A stretch of DNA of 64,000 nucleotides from Bradyrhizobium sp. CCBAU 53338 (GTDB lineage Bacteria > Pseudomonadota > Alphaproteobacteria > Rhizobiales > Xanthobacteraceae), in assembly GCF_015291665.1 (NCBI RefSeq), contig NZ_CP030048.1:4836001-4900000 (forward strand). Direction: 5' to 3'. A model generated the notes under the pieces. The model ran no database searches and was not told the origin of the DNA. It was given only the letters and a program-made list of their open reading frames with translations. The position numbers and the translations under genes are program-made. Positions within the stretch are counted from its first letter, which is position 1. Every line of letters begins with the position of its first letter. Shown here piece after piece: positions 13,952 through 22,606 of this stretch.

Positions 13952-15793
13952 TCAGGTATTGCGGCGCACCAGCGCCTCGACATAGCTGCGCCTTGCGGCC
14001 TCGACCTCAGTGCGCTCGGAGACCTCCGGCACCGCCACATCCCACCAATGGCCGCCGGCATCAGTCGAGCGCAGCGGGTCAGTATCGATCACGACGACGC
14101 TCGTCCGACCGTGGTGACGTGCCTCGTCGAACGCCGTTTCCAATTCGCTAATGCTCGCAACCTTGCACGCGATCGCCCCCATCGCGGCGGCATGGGCGGC
14201 GAAGTCGATCGCGGGCAACGTCTCGTGGCGGGTATCGCGCAGGAGGTTGTTGAAGGGCGCGCCTCCCGTCGCGTTCTGGAGTCGGTTGATGCAGCCGAAG
14301 CCTCTGTTGTCGAGCACGACGATGATGAGTTTCGTACCCAGCATCACCGACGTGGCGATCTCGGAATTCATCATCAGATAGGAACCATCGCCGACCATCA
14401 CGACGACTTCGCGCGTGGGATCGGCGAGCTTGACGCCCAGCCCGCCGGCGATCTCGTAACCCATGCAGGAATAGCCGTATTCCATGTGGTAGCCGCCGGG
14501 CGCGCCCGGCTGCCAGAGCTTGTGCAATTCGCCGGGCAAGCCACCGGCCGCGCACAGCACGACATCATCGGGCCGGCTGTGGCGTTGAACGGCGCCGATG
14601 ACCTGCGCATCGCTCGGCAAGGCTTCGTTCCCGACAGCCAGGTAGCGCGCAGCCGTTTCCAGCCAGGCCGTGCGGCCGCTTCTTGCCTGATCGGTCCAGA
14701 TAGCAGGGGCCGTCCAGCCCTGAAGCGCGGCGCCGAGGTCCGCCAAGCCGACCTTGGCATCTGCGACGAGTGGCTGGGCGCGGTGCTTGCCGGCATCGAA
14801 CGGCTGTGTGTTGAGGCCGACGATCCGGCAGGCGGGATCGGCGAACAGCGAGCGTGAGCCCGTGGTGAAATCCTGCAAGCGCGTGCCGATCGCCAGCACG
14901 AGATCGGCCTGCCGCGCCGCATCGTTGGCCGCGCCGGTGCCGGTGACACCGATCGCACCGAGATTGAGCTGCAGATCGTGAGGCATCGCGCTCTTGCCGG
15001 CTTGCGTTTCCGCCACCGGGATGCCGTGCGCCGTGCAGAAGGCAGCGAGATCACCTTCCGCCTCGCTATAGAGGACGCCACCACCGGCGACGACGAGCGG
15101 GCGCTTGGCTGCCTTGAGCAGCGCTGCGGCCTGAGCCAGTTGCGTCGTGTCGGCTCGCGCCCGGCGCGTCTGCCAGACGCGCTCGGCGAAGAACCAGTCG
15201 GGATAGTCGAAGGCCTCCGTCTGCACGTCCTGGCAGAGCGCGAGCGTCACGGGGCCACATTCGGCCGCGTCGTTGAGAACCTGCATCGCGCGCTCGAAGG
15301 CGGGCATGATCTGCTCGGGCCTTGTGATGCGGTCGAAATAGCGCGAGACGGGCCGGAAACAATCATTGGCGGAGACAGTGCCGTCGCCGAAATCCTCGAT
15401 CTGCTGCAGCACCGGATCGGGGCGGCGGCCGGCGAAGACGTCGCCCGGCAGCAGCAACACCGGCAGGCGGTTGACGTGAGCCACGGCTGCGGCCGTCACC
15501 ATGTTGGTTGCGCCGGGGCCGATCGAGCTCGTCACCGCCATCATGCGCCGGCGGCGCGAGGTCTTCGCGAAGGCGATCGCGGCATGCGCCATCGCCTGCT
15601 CATTATGCGCGCGCAAGGTCGGCAGACGATCGCGCGCGGCATACAGCGCCTCGCCGAGACCTGCGACATTGCCATGCCCGAAGATCGCCCAGACACCGGC
15701 GAAGAGAGGCCGGTCCTGCCCGTCGATTACAGTTCTCTGCGCTGCCATCGCGGCGACGAGCGCCTGCGCCATGGTGAGCCTGATCGTCGCCAT
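13952..15793 (-). CDS. iolD: 3D-(3,5/4)-trihydroxycyclohexane-1,2-dione acylhydrolase (ThDP-dependent)
   Basis: This ThDP enzyme opens the inositol-derived ring. At 613 aa it has the N-terminal PYR domain (GIFGHGNVAGLGEAL-type block seen as IFGHGNVAGLGEAL, then SIGPGATNMVTAA) and the C-terminal PP domain with the ThDP/Mg motif GDGSYLMMNSE ending LDNRGFGCIN. The ATG is at 15793. It is followed by iolE (product of iolE is its substrate) and preceded by a tiny ORF 3 bp upstream. Confidence 0.95.
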   Translation of the reverse strand: MATIRLTMAQALVAAMAAQRTVIDGQDRPLFAGVWAIFGHGNVAGLGEALYAARDRLPTLRAHNEQAMAHAAIAFAKTSRRRRMMAVTSSIGPGATNMVTAAAVAHVNRLPVLLLPGDVFAGRRPDPVLQQIEDFGDGTVSANDCFRPVSRYFDRITRPEQIMPAFERAMQVLNDAAECGPVTLALCQDVQTEAFDYPDWFFAERVWQTRRARADTTQLAQAAALLKAAKRPLVVAGGGVLYSEAEGDLAAFCTAHGIPVAETQAGKSAMPHDLQLNLGAIGVTGTGAANDAARQADLVLAIGTRLQDFTTGSRSLFADPACRIVGLNTQPFDAGKHRAQPLVADAKVGLADLGAALQGWTAPAIWTDQARSGRTAWLETAARYLAVGNEALPSDAQVIGAVQRHSRPDDVVLCAAGGLPGELHKLWQPGAPGGYHMEYGYSCMGYEIAGGLGVKLADPTREVVVMVGDGSYLMMNSEIATSVMLGTKLIIVVLDNRGFGCINRLQNATGGAPFNNLLRDTRHETLPAIDFAAHAAAMGAIACKVASISELETAFDEARHHGRTSVVVIDTDPLRSTDAGGHWWDVAVPEVSERTEVEAARRSYVEALVRRNT

Positions 15794-15796
15794 TAC

Positions 15797-15916
15797 TCAC
15801 TCCCACTCAACCGCGCCGCCAGCTTGGATCGGCCGGCCGAAATATTCCGTCATCACGCTGACCGCGCCTTCGTCGTCATCCAATCTGACACGATGCCGTG
15901 AAGCGGTTAACGACAT
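15797..15916 (-). CDS. 39-codon ORF directly upstream of iolD, function unknown
   Basis: It begins MSLTASRHRVRLDDDEGAVS and ends AGGAVEWE, three bases before the iolD start. It may be a leader peptide, a decayed gene end, or chance. I recognise no family. Upstream (15917-16036) is the shared region between iolD and iolG. Confidence 0.3.
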   Translation of the reverse strand: MSLTASRHRVRLDDDEGAVSVMTEYFGRPIQAGGAVEWE

Positions 15917-16036
15917 CGAGAAGGACACGCTCCGACCTTGACTAGGCGGCGCAGAGAATGGAATGCTTATTCGAATAGTCAAGCAAGACAAAGAAAATAT
16001 GCCACCCAGGGAGTGCCTCCGTCTGAGACGGACTTG

Positions 16037-17038
16037 ATGATGACAATGCGGTTTGGACTTCTCGGCGCCGGCAGGATCGGGCGCATTCACGCTCTCAATG
16101 TCGTCGCACGCGGCGATGCACGGCTCGTCGCGGTGGCCGACGCCTCAACCGAGGCCGCGTCCTCGCTGGCCCAGGCGACCGGCGCGAAAGTCGCCGATGC
16201 GGACGCGATCATGAGCGATCCCGGCATCGACGCCATCCTGATCTGCACGCCGACCGACACGCATGCCGATCTGATCGAAGCCTCCGTGTCGGCCGGCAAG
16301 GCGGTGTTCTGCGAGAAGCCGGTCGATCTCGATTCGGGCCGCATTCGCCGCTGCCTGGCCACGGTCGAAAAGTCAGGCAAGCCTCTGATGATCGGCTTCA
16401 ACCGCCGCTTCGATCCGAACTTCGCGGGCCTGGAGAAGCGGCTGCGCAGCGGCGAGGCCGGCGAAATCGAGATCGTCAGCGTCATCTCGCGCGATCCCGG
16501 ACCGCCGCCGGTCGACTATGTGAAACGCTCGGGCGGTCTGTTCCGCGACATGATGATCCATGATTTCGACATGGCGCGTTTCCTGCTGGCGGAGGAGCCG
16601 GTCGAGGTCTTTGCGCTCGGCTCGGCGCTAGTGGACAAGGCTATCGGCGAGGCCGGCGACGTCGACACCGCCGCGGTGCTGATGAAGACGGCGAGCGGGC
16701 GCATCGCCCAGATTTCGAATTCGCGCCGCGCCACCTACGGCTACGATCAGCGCATCGAGGTGCACGGCTCGAAGGGAATGCTCCGGGCCGGCAACATTCA
16801 CGAGACGACCGTCGAGATCGCGACCGGCCAGGGTTTTCGTGCCGATCCGGTGCAAAACTTCTTCCTCGAACGCTATGCCGCCGCTTATCGCGCCGAGCTC
16901 GCTGCGTTCGTCGATGCCTGCGCCGGCAAGACCGCGCTCTCTCCGACCGGTCTCGACGGCCTGCGCGCCCAGATGCTCGCCGACGCAGCGACCGAATCGG
17001 CCCGCACCGGCCGCCCCGTCGCCATCGAGGCCGCCTGA
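16037..17038 (+). CDS. iolG: inositol 2-dehydrogenase (Gfo/Idh/MocA family)
   Basis: It oxidises myo-inositol to 2-keto-myo-inositol with NAD. It has the N-terminal Rossmann motif FGLLGAGRIGRIHA, the catalytic-lysine motif CEKPVDLD, and the barrel block MIHDFDMARFLL with substrate His/Asp. About 333 aa, typical length. Clustered ATG codons at 16037, 16040 and 16046 leave the exact start open. It is divergent from iolD/iolE. The first three inositol steps are therefore present here, but iolB, iolC, iolA and iolJ are not in the window. Confidence 0.9.
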   Translation: MMTMRFGLLGAGRIGRIHALNVVARGDARLVAVADASTEAASSLAQATGAKVADADAIMSDPGIDAILICTPTDTHADLIEASVSAGKAVFCEKPVDLDSGRIRRCLATVEKSGKPLMIGFNRRFDPNFAGLEKRLRSGEAGEIEIVSVISRDPGPPPVDYVKRSGGLFRDMMIHDFDMARFLLAEEPVEVFALGSALVDKAIGEAGDVDTAAVLMKTASGRIAQISNSRRATYGYDQRIEVHGSKGMLRAGNIHETTVEIATGQGFRADPVQNFFLERYAAAYRAELAAFVDACAGKTALSPTGLDGLRAQMLADAATESARTGRPVAIEAA

Positions 17039-17164
17039 CGCTGACGCCGGCCGAACTCGGTTCAAACGCCAGATTGCCGCGTTGGGCGCGCCGGCAACGA
17101 TAAGACCAACGCCTCAAGCGTGGGCCACCTCGCGATTCTCTCGGACCGATTGTATCATCGGCGC

Positions 17165-18265
17165 ATGAGAGACTCCGACGCCGTGGAAGGCGACGCAACC
17201 CGCGTTCGCAAGATCATCCATATCGACATGGATGCCTTCTACGCGTCCGTGGAACAACGCGATAACACGGAGCTGCGCGGCAAGCCCGTTGCCGTCGGCG
17301 GGTCGGCCGAGCGCGGCGTGGTCGCTGCGGCGAGCTATGAAGCGCGCAAATTCGGCGTTCGGTCTGCGATGCCGTCGGTCACCGCGAAGCGGCAATGTCC
17401 CGACCTGATCTTTGTCAAGCCGCGCTTCGAGGTCTACAAGGCGATCAGCCGGCAGATCCGCGAGATCTTTGCCGAGCACACGGAGACCATCGAGCCACTG
17501 TCGCTCGACGAGGCCTATCTCGATGTGACCGAAAACCTGCAAGGCATTCCCCTCGCCCGCGACATCGCGCTCAAGATCCGCGAGAAGATCAAGGCCGAGA
17601 CCGGCCTCAACGCGTCGGCGGGCATTTCCTACAACAAGTTCCTGGCCAAGCTCGCCTCCGATCATCGCAAGCCCAACGGCCAGTTTGTGATCTCGCCCGA
17701 GATGGGACCCGCCTTCGTGGAAACGCTGCCCGTCGGCAAGTTCCACGGGATCGGACCGGCAACAGGTGCAAAGATGAACGCACTCGGCCTGTTCACCGGT
17801 CTCGACATCCGCAACCAGACGCTCGAATTCATGAACGCCAACTTCGGCAAGTCGGGCGCCTACTACTATTGGATCTCACGCGGCGTCGATGAACGGCCGG
17901 TGCGGGCCAACCGGATCCGCAAGTCGATCGGCGCGGAGACCACGTTCTCGACCGACCTCGCTGATCTCGACGTGCTGGTCGGCGAGCTTCGTCCCCTCGT
18001 CGACAAGGTCTGGCGCCACTGCGAGACATCCGGCAGCCGGGGCCGCACCGTCACCCTGAAAATCAAGTTCGCCGATTTCGAGATCATCACCCGCAGCAGG
18101 TCCGTGCTCGCGCCGGTCGCCGGCCGGGACGAACTCGCGCGCCTCGCCAGCGGCCTGCTCGAAGTCGAGATGCCGCTGCCCAAGCGAGTCAGGCTGCTTG
18201 GTGTATCGCTGTCGTCCCTCCAAGTCGGAGACGATGCGGAACCGCAATTGACCTTCGGTATCTGA
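17165..18265 (+). CDS. dinB: DNA polymerase IV (Y-family)
   Basis: This translesion polymerase has the catalytic IIHIDMDAFYASVEQ (first Asp), PLSLDEAYLDVT (SLDE pair), GISYNKFLAKLASD and the HhH segment FHGIGPATGAKM, followed by a little-finger domain. From ATG 17165 it has 366 aa, normal length; an earlier in-frame start at 17120 adds residues unlike the family. No clear LexA box is seen upstream. It is convergent with the FAN1-exonuclease fusion. Confidence 0.93.
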   Translation: MRDSDAVEGDATRVRKIIHIDMDAFYASVEQRDNTELRGKPVAVGGSAERGVVAAASYEARKFGVRSAMPSVTAKRQCPDLIFVKPRFEVYKAISRQIREIFAEHTETIEPLSLDEAYLDVTENLQGIPLARDIALKIREKIKAETGLNASAGISYNKFLAKLASDHRKPNGQFVISPEMGPAFVETLPVGKFHGIGPATGAKMNALGLFTGLDIRNQTLEFMNANFGKSGAYYYWISRGVDERPVRANRIRKSIGAETTFSTDLADLDVLVGELRPLVDKVWRHCETSGSRGRTVTLKIKFADFEIITRSRSVLAPVAGRDELARLASGLLEVEMPLPKRVRLLGVSLSSLQVGDDAEPQLTFGI

Positions 18266-18322
18266 TCCGTGGGACATGGGCAGACCCGCTGTCCTGCAGG
18301 AGATCTCGTGGTTGCCGGCAGA

Positions 18323-20482
18323 TCAGGCCGCGATCTCTTCCGCCCCGCCTCCATGCTCATCGCGCTTTGCATTGATCAAGTTGAGTAGATGCGCGGCGGC
18401 GCGGGCATCGCATAGAGCGCGGTGGTGGTCTTTCAGCTCGATATTGTAGGCACGGGTGAGCTTGCCGAGCCCGTAGGATTTGTGACCGGGGTAATGCCGG
18501 CGCATGCCCGCGCAGGTGCAGAGCTTTGGAAAGCGGAAGCGACGCTCGAGGCGCTCGTATTCCGCGGCGATGAAACCATAGTCGAAATTGACGTTGTGGG
18601 CGACGAACACGCCGTCGCCCATGAATTGCATGAAACCGTCGGCGACTTCCGCGAACAACGGCGCGTCCCGCACCATCTCGTTGGTGATCCCGGTCAACGC
18701 GACGATCTTGGACGGGATCGACCGCTGCGGGTTGATCAGCGAATGCCACTCCGCCACGACCTCATGATTGCGGATCTTGACGGTACCGATCTCGGTGATG
18801 CGGTCCCCGCCGGTCCAGCCGCCTGTTGTCTCGATGTCCACGACGACGTAGTCCTGCTCCGGATCGAAACGGAAATCGGCACGGCCGATTTCCGCGAGGA
18901 TTCCGGCGTTGCCGAGTTGGCGAAGCCGCGTGAGCTGGTTGCGCCTGATGACGTCGCCCTCCGCCTTCACTTCCATGAACGAGACGGCGCCGTCAGCCAC
19001 GAGCATCAGATCGGGGAAGCCATCGCGCATCGCGCGATAGTCCTCGCACATCAGGCGAAGAATCCTGGCGAGACCATCAGCACTTGCGCCGGCAAGCAGC
19101 GCGCGGAGTGCATCCATGTCGACATGCTCCCAGGCGAACACGCCGTTCGGCTTGCCCCACTTTGCGGCGACGATACGTAAAATCCGGGGGAACGCGGAGC
19201 GCGACGCGACGGCCTCCAGCTTTGTCTCGATCTGGGGCGAGAACATCAACGCGAAGGTTCTGTCCTTCAGGCAATGCGGCATCCAGTCGAAGCCGCTGTG
19301 CAGTTGTCCGGATTCGAACAGCTCGTCCCAGAACAGCAATCCGAACAGGCAATGCCAGAGCGTGTTCTCGGCGTGGAAGACCTCGAGGCCCTGCCGGCGC
19401 AGAACGCCTGCGATCCCGGCCTCCGGGTTGCCGCGCCAGGTGTCGTCGACCCTGAGCGTTCGTCCCGCCCGCAGCAGTTCGGTGCATAGCCCCGTCCGGC
19501 GTCGATCGAACTTGCGGGCATAAAAGTCGCTCGCGAAGACGAATTCGTCGTCGCTGGCGGGATCGTCGATCATCCGACGCAGCAGATCCTCGGCTGAATC
19601 CTTGTCGCCTTCCGCATAGAGCAGTCGAGCGAGGCGCTCGTTGCATTCGGCCGAGGCGCCGGCGCGGTAGAGCTGGACCGCGAGCGCCGCCTCGCCCTTT
19701 TTCTCGAAATGCAGCCCCGCTTTGTGGGCAGCACGGCTTCGCAGCTCGATCGCGTAATCGGTCGGGCAGACCGGACCGCCGAGAATGTCGGCGACGGAGT
19801 TGCGGTACACCTCGTCCGATTTGGTCTCGAGGTGACGCAGCAGGCGCGCGTAGTGGAAGCAGGCCCTCGCTTCGCCCGCATCGGCAAACCGAGCGCTGAA
19901 ATCGCCCTGATCGTTGGTGCGCAGGATACCGAGATCGCGCAGCGCGAAATTCTTGAGGTTGTCCTCCGTCTTGCCGAAGTAGAGATAGAGCAGGAACTCC
20001 AGCGGCTCGGTGTCACCGAGTGCGATGAAGGCCTCGCCACCGCAGTGCCGAAAGGCCGTGCCGAACGACAGATGGGCGAGCCAATACTCGGTCAGCTTGG
20101 CCTTGGGCCATGAGGCCCTGACATCGCTCATGCCGGCCGCCCTGGCACCGTCGAACAGCACCGGCTTCGCAAGGCACGCCAGGAACGCGGCGTAGTCCCG
20201 ATCGGTCAGGCCACGGACATAACCGGCGAGACCAAGCTCCCCCAATGCACCGACGGGATCGGCAATCTCCGCATATTTGAACGTGGAGGGATTGAAGACC
20301 GTACCGTTCCGGTTGACCATCCGGATGAAGAGGCACTGGGCGTCCTTCGAGAGCGACGAAAAACGAGCGATAAATGTGCGATGCCGTTCGGCCAGCACCG
20401 GACCGTAGGTCTCGCAAACGAAGCTCAGCATCTCGGTGAAGTGGTCGTGATAATAATAGACCGGCAGGACAGGCAGCGTCAT
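18323..20482 (-). CDS. FAN1-like VRR-NUC nuclease fused to a DnaQ-type 3'-5' exonuclease
   Basis: 719 aa. Residues 1 to about 520 look like a full bacterial FAN1. They begin with YYYHDHFTEMLSFVCETYGP and AQCLFIRMVNRNG, continue through a helical TPR-like middle, and end in the VRR-NUC site GFPDLMLV...FMEVKAEGD. The last ~180 residues are a DEDDh exonuclease with VVVDIETTGG, VFVAHNVNFDYGF and HHRALCDARAAAHLL. FAN1 incises and trims DNA next to interstrand crosslinks; a proofreading-type exonuclease could trim the products. The fusion is in one uninterrupted frame. Its convergent neighbour DinB is a lesion-bypass polymerase, which suggests a small repair pair. Confidence 0.85.
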   Translation of the reverse strand: MTLPVLPVYYYHDHFTEMLSFVCETYGPVLAERHRTFIARFSSLSKDAQCLFIRMVNRNGTVFNPSTFKYAEIADPVGALGELGLAGYVRGLTDRDYAAFLACLAKPVLFDGARAAGMSDVRASWPKAKLTEYWLAHLSFGTAFRHCGGEAFIALGDTEPLEFLLYLYFGKTEDNLKNFALRDLGILRTNDQGDFSARFADAGEARACFHYARLLRHLETKSDEVYRNSVADILGGPVCPTDYAIELRSRAAHKAGLHFEKKGEAALAVQLYRAGASAECNERLARLLYAEGDKDSAEDLLRRMIDDPASDDEFVFASDFYARKFDRRRTGLCTELLRAGRTLRVDDTWRGNPEAGIAGVLRRQGLEVFHAENTLWHCLFGLLFWDELFESGQLHSGFDWMPHCLKDRTFALMFSPQIETKLEAVASRSAFPRILRIVAAKWGKPNGVFAWEHVDMDALRALLAGASADGLARILRLMCEDYRAMRDGFPDLMLVADGAVSFMEVKAEGDVIRRNQLTRLRQLGNAGILAEIGRADFRFDPEQDYVVVDIETTGGWTGGDRITEIGTVKIRNHEVVAEWHSLINPQRSIPSKIVALTGITNEMVRDAPLFAEVADGFMQFMGDGVFVAHNVNFDYGFIAAEYERLERRFRFPKLCTCAGMRRHYPGHKSYGLGKLTRAYNIELKDHHRALCDARAAAHLLNLINAKRDEHGGGAEEIAA

Positions 20483-20635
20483 CCGCGCCTCACCCTCGGC
20501 GCGGCGCAGCGAGATCCGGATCTGGCGCGGGCAGCAAAGGCACGGGCCACCTCTGATTCACGGGCATCCATGTTCAACTTTTGTTCTTTTTGCCCGACAG
20601 TGTCAAGCTCAGAACCTTCGCGGTTGCTGCTCGGC

Positions 20636-20727
20636 TTCCAGGGCGTCTACCCTGCCGTGCCCGACAGCGAGCCGACGGGATGAAGTGCGACCGGCACGGC
20701 AATGTCTGGGTCACCGCGCTTGGTTAA
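20636..20727 (+). pseudogene. SMP-30/gluconolactonase remnant
   Basis: One frame reads FQGVYPAVPDSEPTG and stops at 20681-20683; the overlapping next frame reads MKCDRHGNVWVTALG and stops at 20725. Together they match the conserved GMK.DRHGN.WVT motif of SMP-30/gluconolactonases, broken by a frameshift and without the rest of the protein. Nothing else recognisable lies in 20483-20808. Confidence 0.5.
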
Positions 20728-20808
20728 ATACGTCAACTTGCAGTGATACGGATGGGATTCGGACCATCAGAGTCCGGGCCGCTTTCGAGGACAAGGGAGG
20801 GACACAAC

Positions 20809-21264
20809 ATGCTCAAGGGCATCAACCCACTGCTGAATGCCGACGTGCTCCATGCTTTGCGGGCAATGGGGCACGGCGATCGCCTCGTCATATGCGACAC
20901 CAATTTTCCGGCTGACTCGATCGCGCGCCAAACCACGTTCGGCGAGCTGCTCCGCATCGACAACGTCAGCGCGGCGAAGGCGATTGAAGCCATCCTCTCG
21001 GTGATGCCGCTCGATACGTTCGTTGACGATGCGGCGCTGCGCATGGAGGTCGTCGGCCAGCCTCACGAGGTGCCGCCGGTTCAGCGCGAGGTGCAGGCCG
21101 TGATCGATCGCGCCGAGGGACGCTCCTGGCCGCTGGTCGGGGTCGAGCGCCATGCCTTCTATGAGAAAGCCAAGGCATCCTACTGCGTGATCGCCACCGG
21201 CGAGCGGCGCTTCTACGGCTGTTTCCTGCTCGCCAAAGGCGTCATCGCGCCGGACGAAGAATGA
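20809..21264 (+). CDS. fucU: RbsD/FucU-family sugar mutarotase
   Basis: Interconverts sugar anomers. 151 aa with the family start MLKGINPLLNADVLHALRAM, the catalytic His in MGHGDRLVICDTNFP, and the C-terminal RAFYEKAK-type block (RHAFYEKAKASYCVIATGE) seen in L-fucose mutarotases. ATG 20809 is supported by AAGGGAGG at 20793-20800. A lactonase remnant precedes it, so it may be the survivor of a sugar-acid or fucose pathway. Confidence 0.88.
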   Translation: MLKGINPLLNADVLHALRAMGHGDRLVICDTNFPADSIARQTTFGELLRIDNVSAAKAIEAILSVMPLDTFVDDAALRMEVVGQPHEVPPVQREVQAVIDRAEGRSWPLVGVERHAFYEKAKASYCVIATGERRFYGCFLLAKGVIAPDEE

Positions 21265-21295
21265 CGACGACGAGAATGCGCGCCCCCCGGCGCGC

Positions 21296-22285
21296 TTACA
21301 GCGACTGGAGCCCGATCGACCTGATCACGGGCGCAAGGCTTGCCAGGGTGGCATCGACGGTTCGCTGGAATTTGTCGGGGCCTGAATCGCTGTCGGGCTC
21401 CATGCCCTGCGCGCGATAGTTCGCCTGGAGTACGGGATCCGCCATTGCCGCAAGGGTCGCCTGCGCGATGCGGTCGATGATCGCATCATCGGTCGTTTTC
21501 GGCGCGAACAGGCCGAACCATCCTTGATAGCTGAGATGTGGCATGCCCGATTCGATGGCAGTCGGAATATCAGGCGCACCGCTCAAGCGTTTGTCCGTGG
21601 TGACTGCAAGCAGCCTTATCTTGCCGGCCCGGCTCAGTTGCTGCAATTGGACCGACATCACCGCAACGACGAGAGATATCTGGCCGCTGACGAGGTCGTT
21701 GGTCGCCTGAGAGATGCCCCGATAGGGGATGTGGACGATATCCAACCCACCCGCCTGCTGCTTGAACTGCTCGCCGACGAGGTGGTTGCCGGTGCCGATG
21801 CCTGGAGTTCCATAGGACAGCTTGCCGGGATTGCTCCTGGCATGAGCGATGAGGCCTTGCAGATCGGTGGCCGGCACCGACGGATGGATGGCGAAAACCA
21901 GAGCGCTGCTGATCAGCCGATAGATCGCCCGAAAGTCGCTGATGGAATAAGCAGGATTGCGCGTCGTCAGCGGGATGATGACCTGCGTGCTGCCGTTTCC
22001 GAGCAGCAGCGAATAGCCGTCAGGCTTCTCGCGTGCGATTGCGGTCGTCCCGATCGCACCGCCCGCACCGCCGATATTGTCCACATAGGTCGGGCCGAGC
22101 TGAGACGACATCCTCTCAACCCATGGGCGACCGATCTGATCACCTGAACCGCCGGCAGAATATGGAATCACCAGCCGAATGGGACGCGATGGATAATCGG
22201 TGGCGCGTCCACTTCGTGGATTTCCGGCGAGGGCGGCAGCAAACGTGGCCGCATTGACGAAGTCTCGCCGCGAGAGGGATGCCAT
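21296..22285 (-). CDS. Bug/TctC-family solute-binding protein
   Basis: Periplasmic binding protein of tripartite tricarboxylate transporters, 329 aa. It has an N-terminal Tat-like signal (SRRDFVNAATF), mature start DYPSRPIRLVIPYSAGGSGD, the family strand IGGAGGAIGTTAIA and the HIPYRG motif. No TctA/TctB membrane genes are next to it, which is common for this large family in beta- and alphaproteobacteria. Ligand unknown (typically a carboxylate). 31 bp from the convergent FucU-like gene. Confidence 0.9.
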   Translation of the reverse strand: MASLSRRDFVNAATFAAALAGNPRSGRATDYPSRPIRLVIPYSAGGSGDQIGRPWVERMSSQLGPTYVDNIGGAGGAIGTTAIAREKPDGYSLLLGNGSTQVIIPLTTRNPAYSISDFRAIYRLISSALVFAIHPSVPATDLQGLIAHARSNPGKLSYGTPGIGTGNHLVGEQFKQQAGGLDIVHIPYRGISQATNDLVSGQISLVVAVMSVQLQQLSRAGKIRLLAVTTDKRLSGAPDIPTAIESGMPHLSYQGWFGLFAPKTTDDAIIDRIAQATLAAMADPVLQANYRAQGMEPDSDSGPDKFQRTVDATLASLAPVIRSIGLQSL

Positions 22286-22522
22286 GTCCTGTTCCGAAGT
22301 CGGGAGCCTTGATCAACGGGACCGGCCCCAAAGCGCCATTCGCAGCACTCTGCGGCGATCGTCAATGGCGGCGCGGCCGATGAGTGGCATGCCCATCGCG
22401 CGGGACTGGAAGCTGCCGGCCATCGCCGGAGCGGGCTGTCATAACCCATTCATTTTGCAGGTGATATTTTCACCGCGGGTCGTCGACAGAAGCGACTGCG
22501 AGCGACCAGACCACCGCCTTTG

Positions 22523-22574
22523 CTGCTTTCGTCCAGTTTACTGTACGCTTCGTTCTGGTAGACCAAATCAAACA
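22523..22574 (+). promoter_or_regulatory. conserved upstream element of STAND regulator 1
   Basis: Matches 34846-34892 upstream of the paralogue: GCTTTCG, then TTTACT, then TCGTTCTGGTAGA, then CAAA. The TCGTTCTGGTAGA block ends 44 bases before the GTG start in both genes. TTTACT-N16-TAGACC could be a -35/-10 pair. The remainder of 22286-22522 shows no gene. Confidence 0.55.
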
Positions 22575-22606
22575 ATTTTGACTCCCCGCCGAGGGGGCGA
22601 TGGCGC

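Noticed and set aside
17039..17164. SOS (LexA) box upstream of dinB
   Set aside because: GAACTCGGTTC near 17052 does not fit the alphaproteobacterial GTTC-N7-GTTC spacing.
22600..22606. ATG at 22600 as the start of STAND regulator 1
   Set aside because: It is out of frame with the winged-helix domain; the GTG at 22607 is in frame and conserved in the paralogue at 34931.
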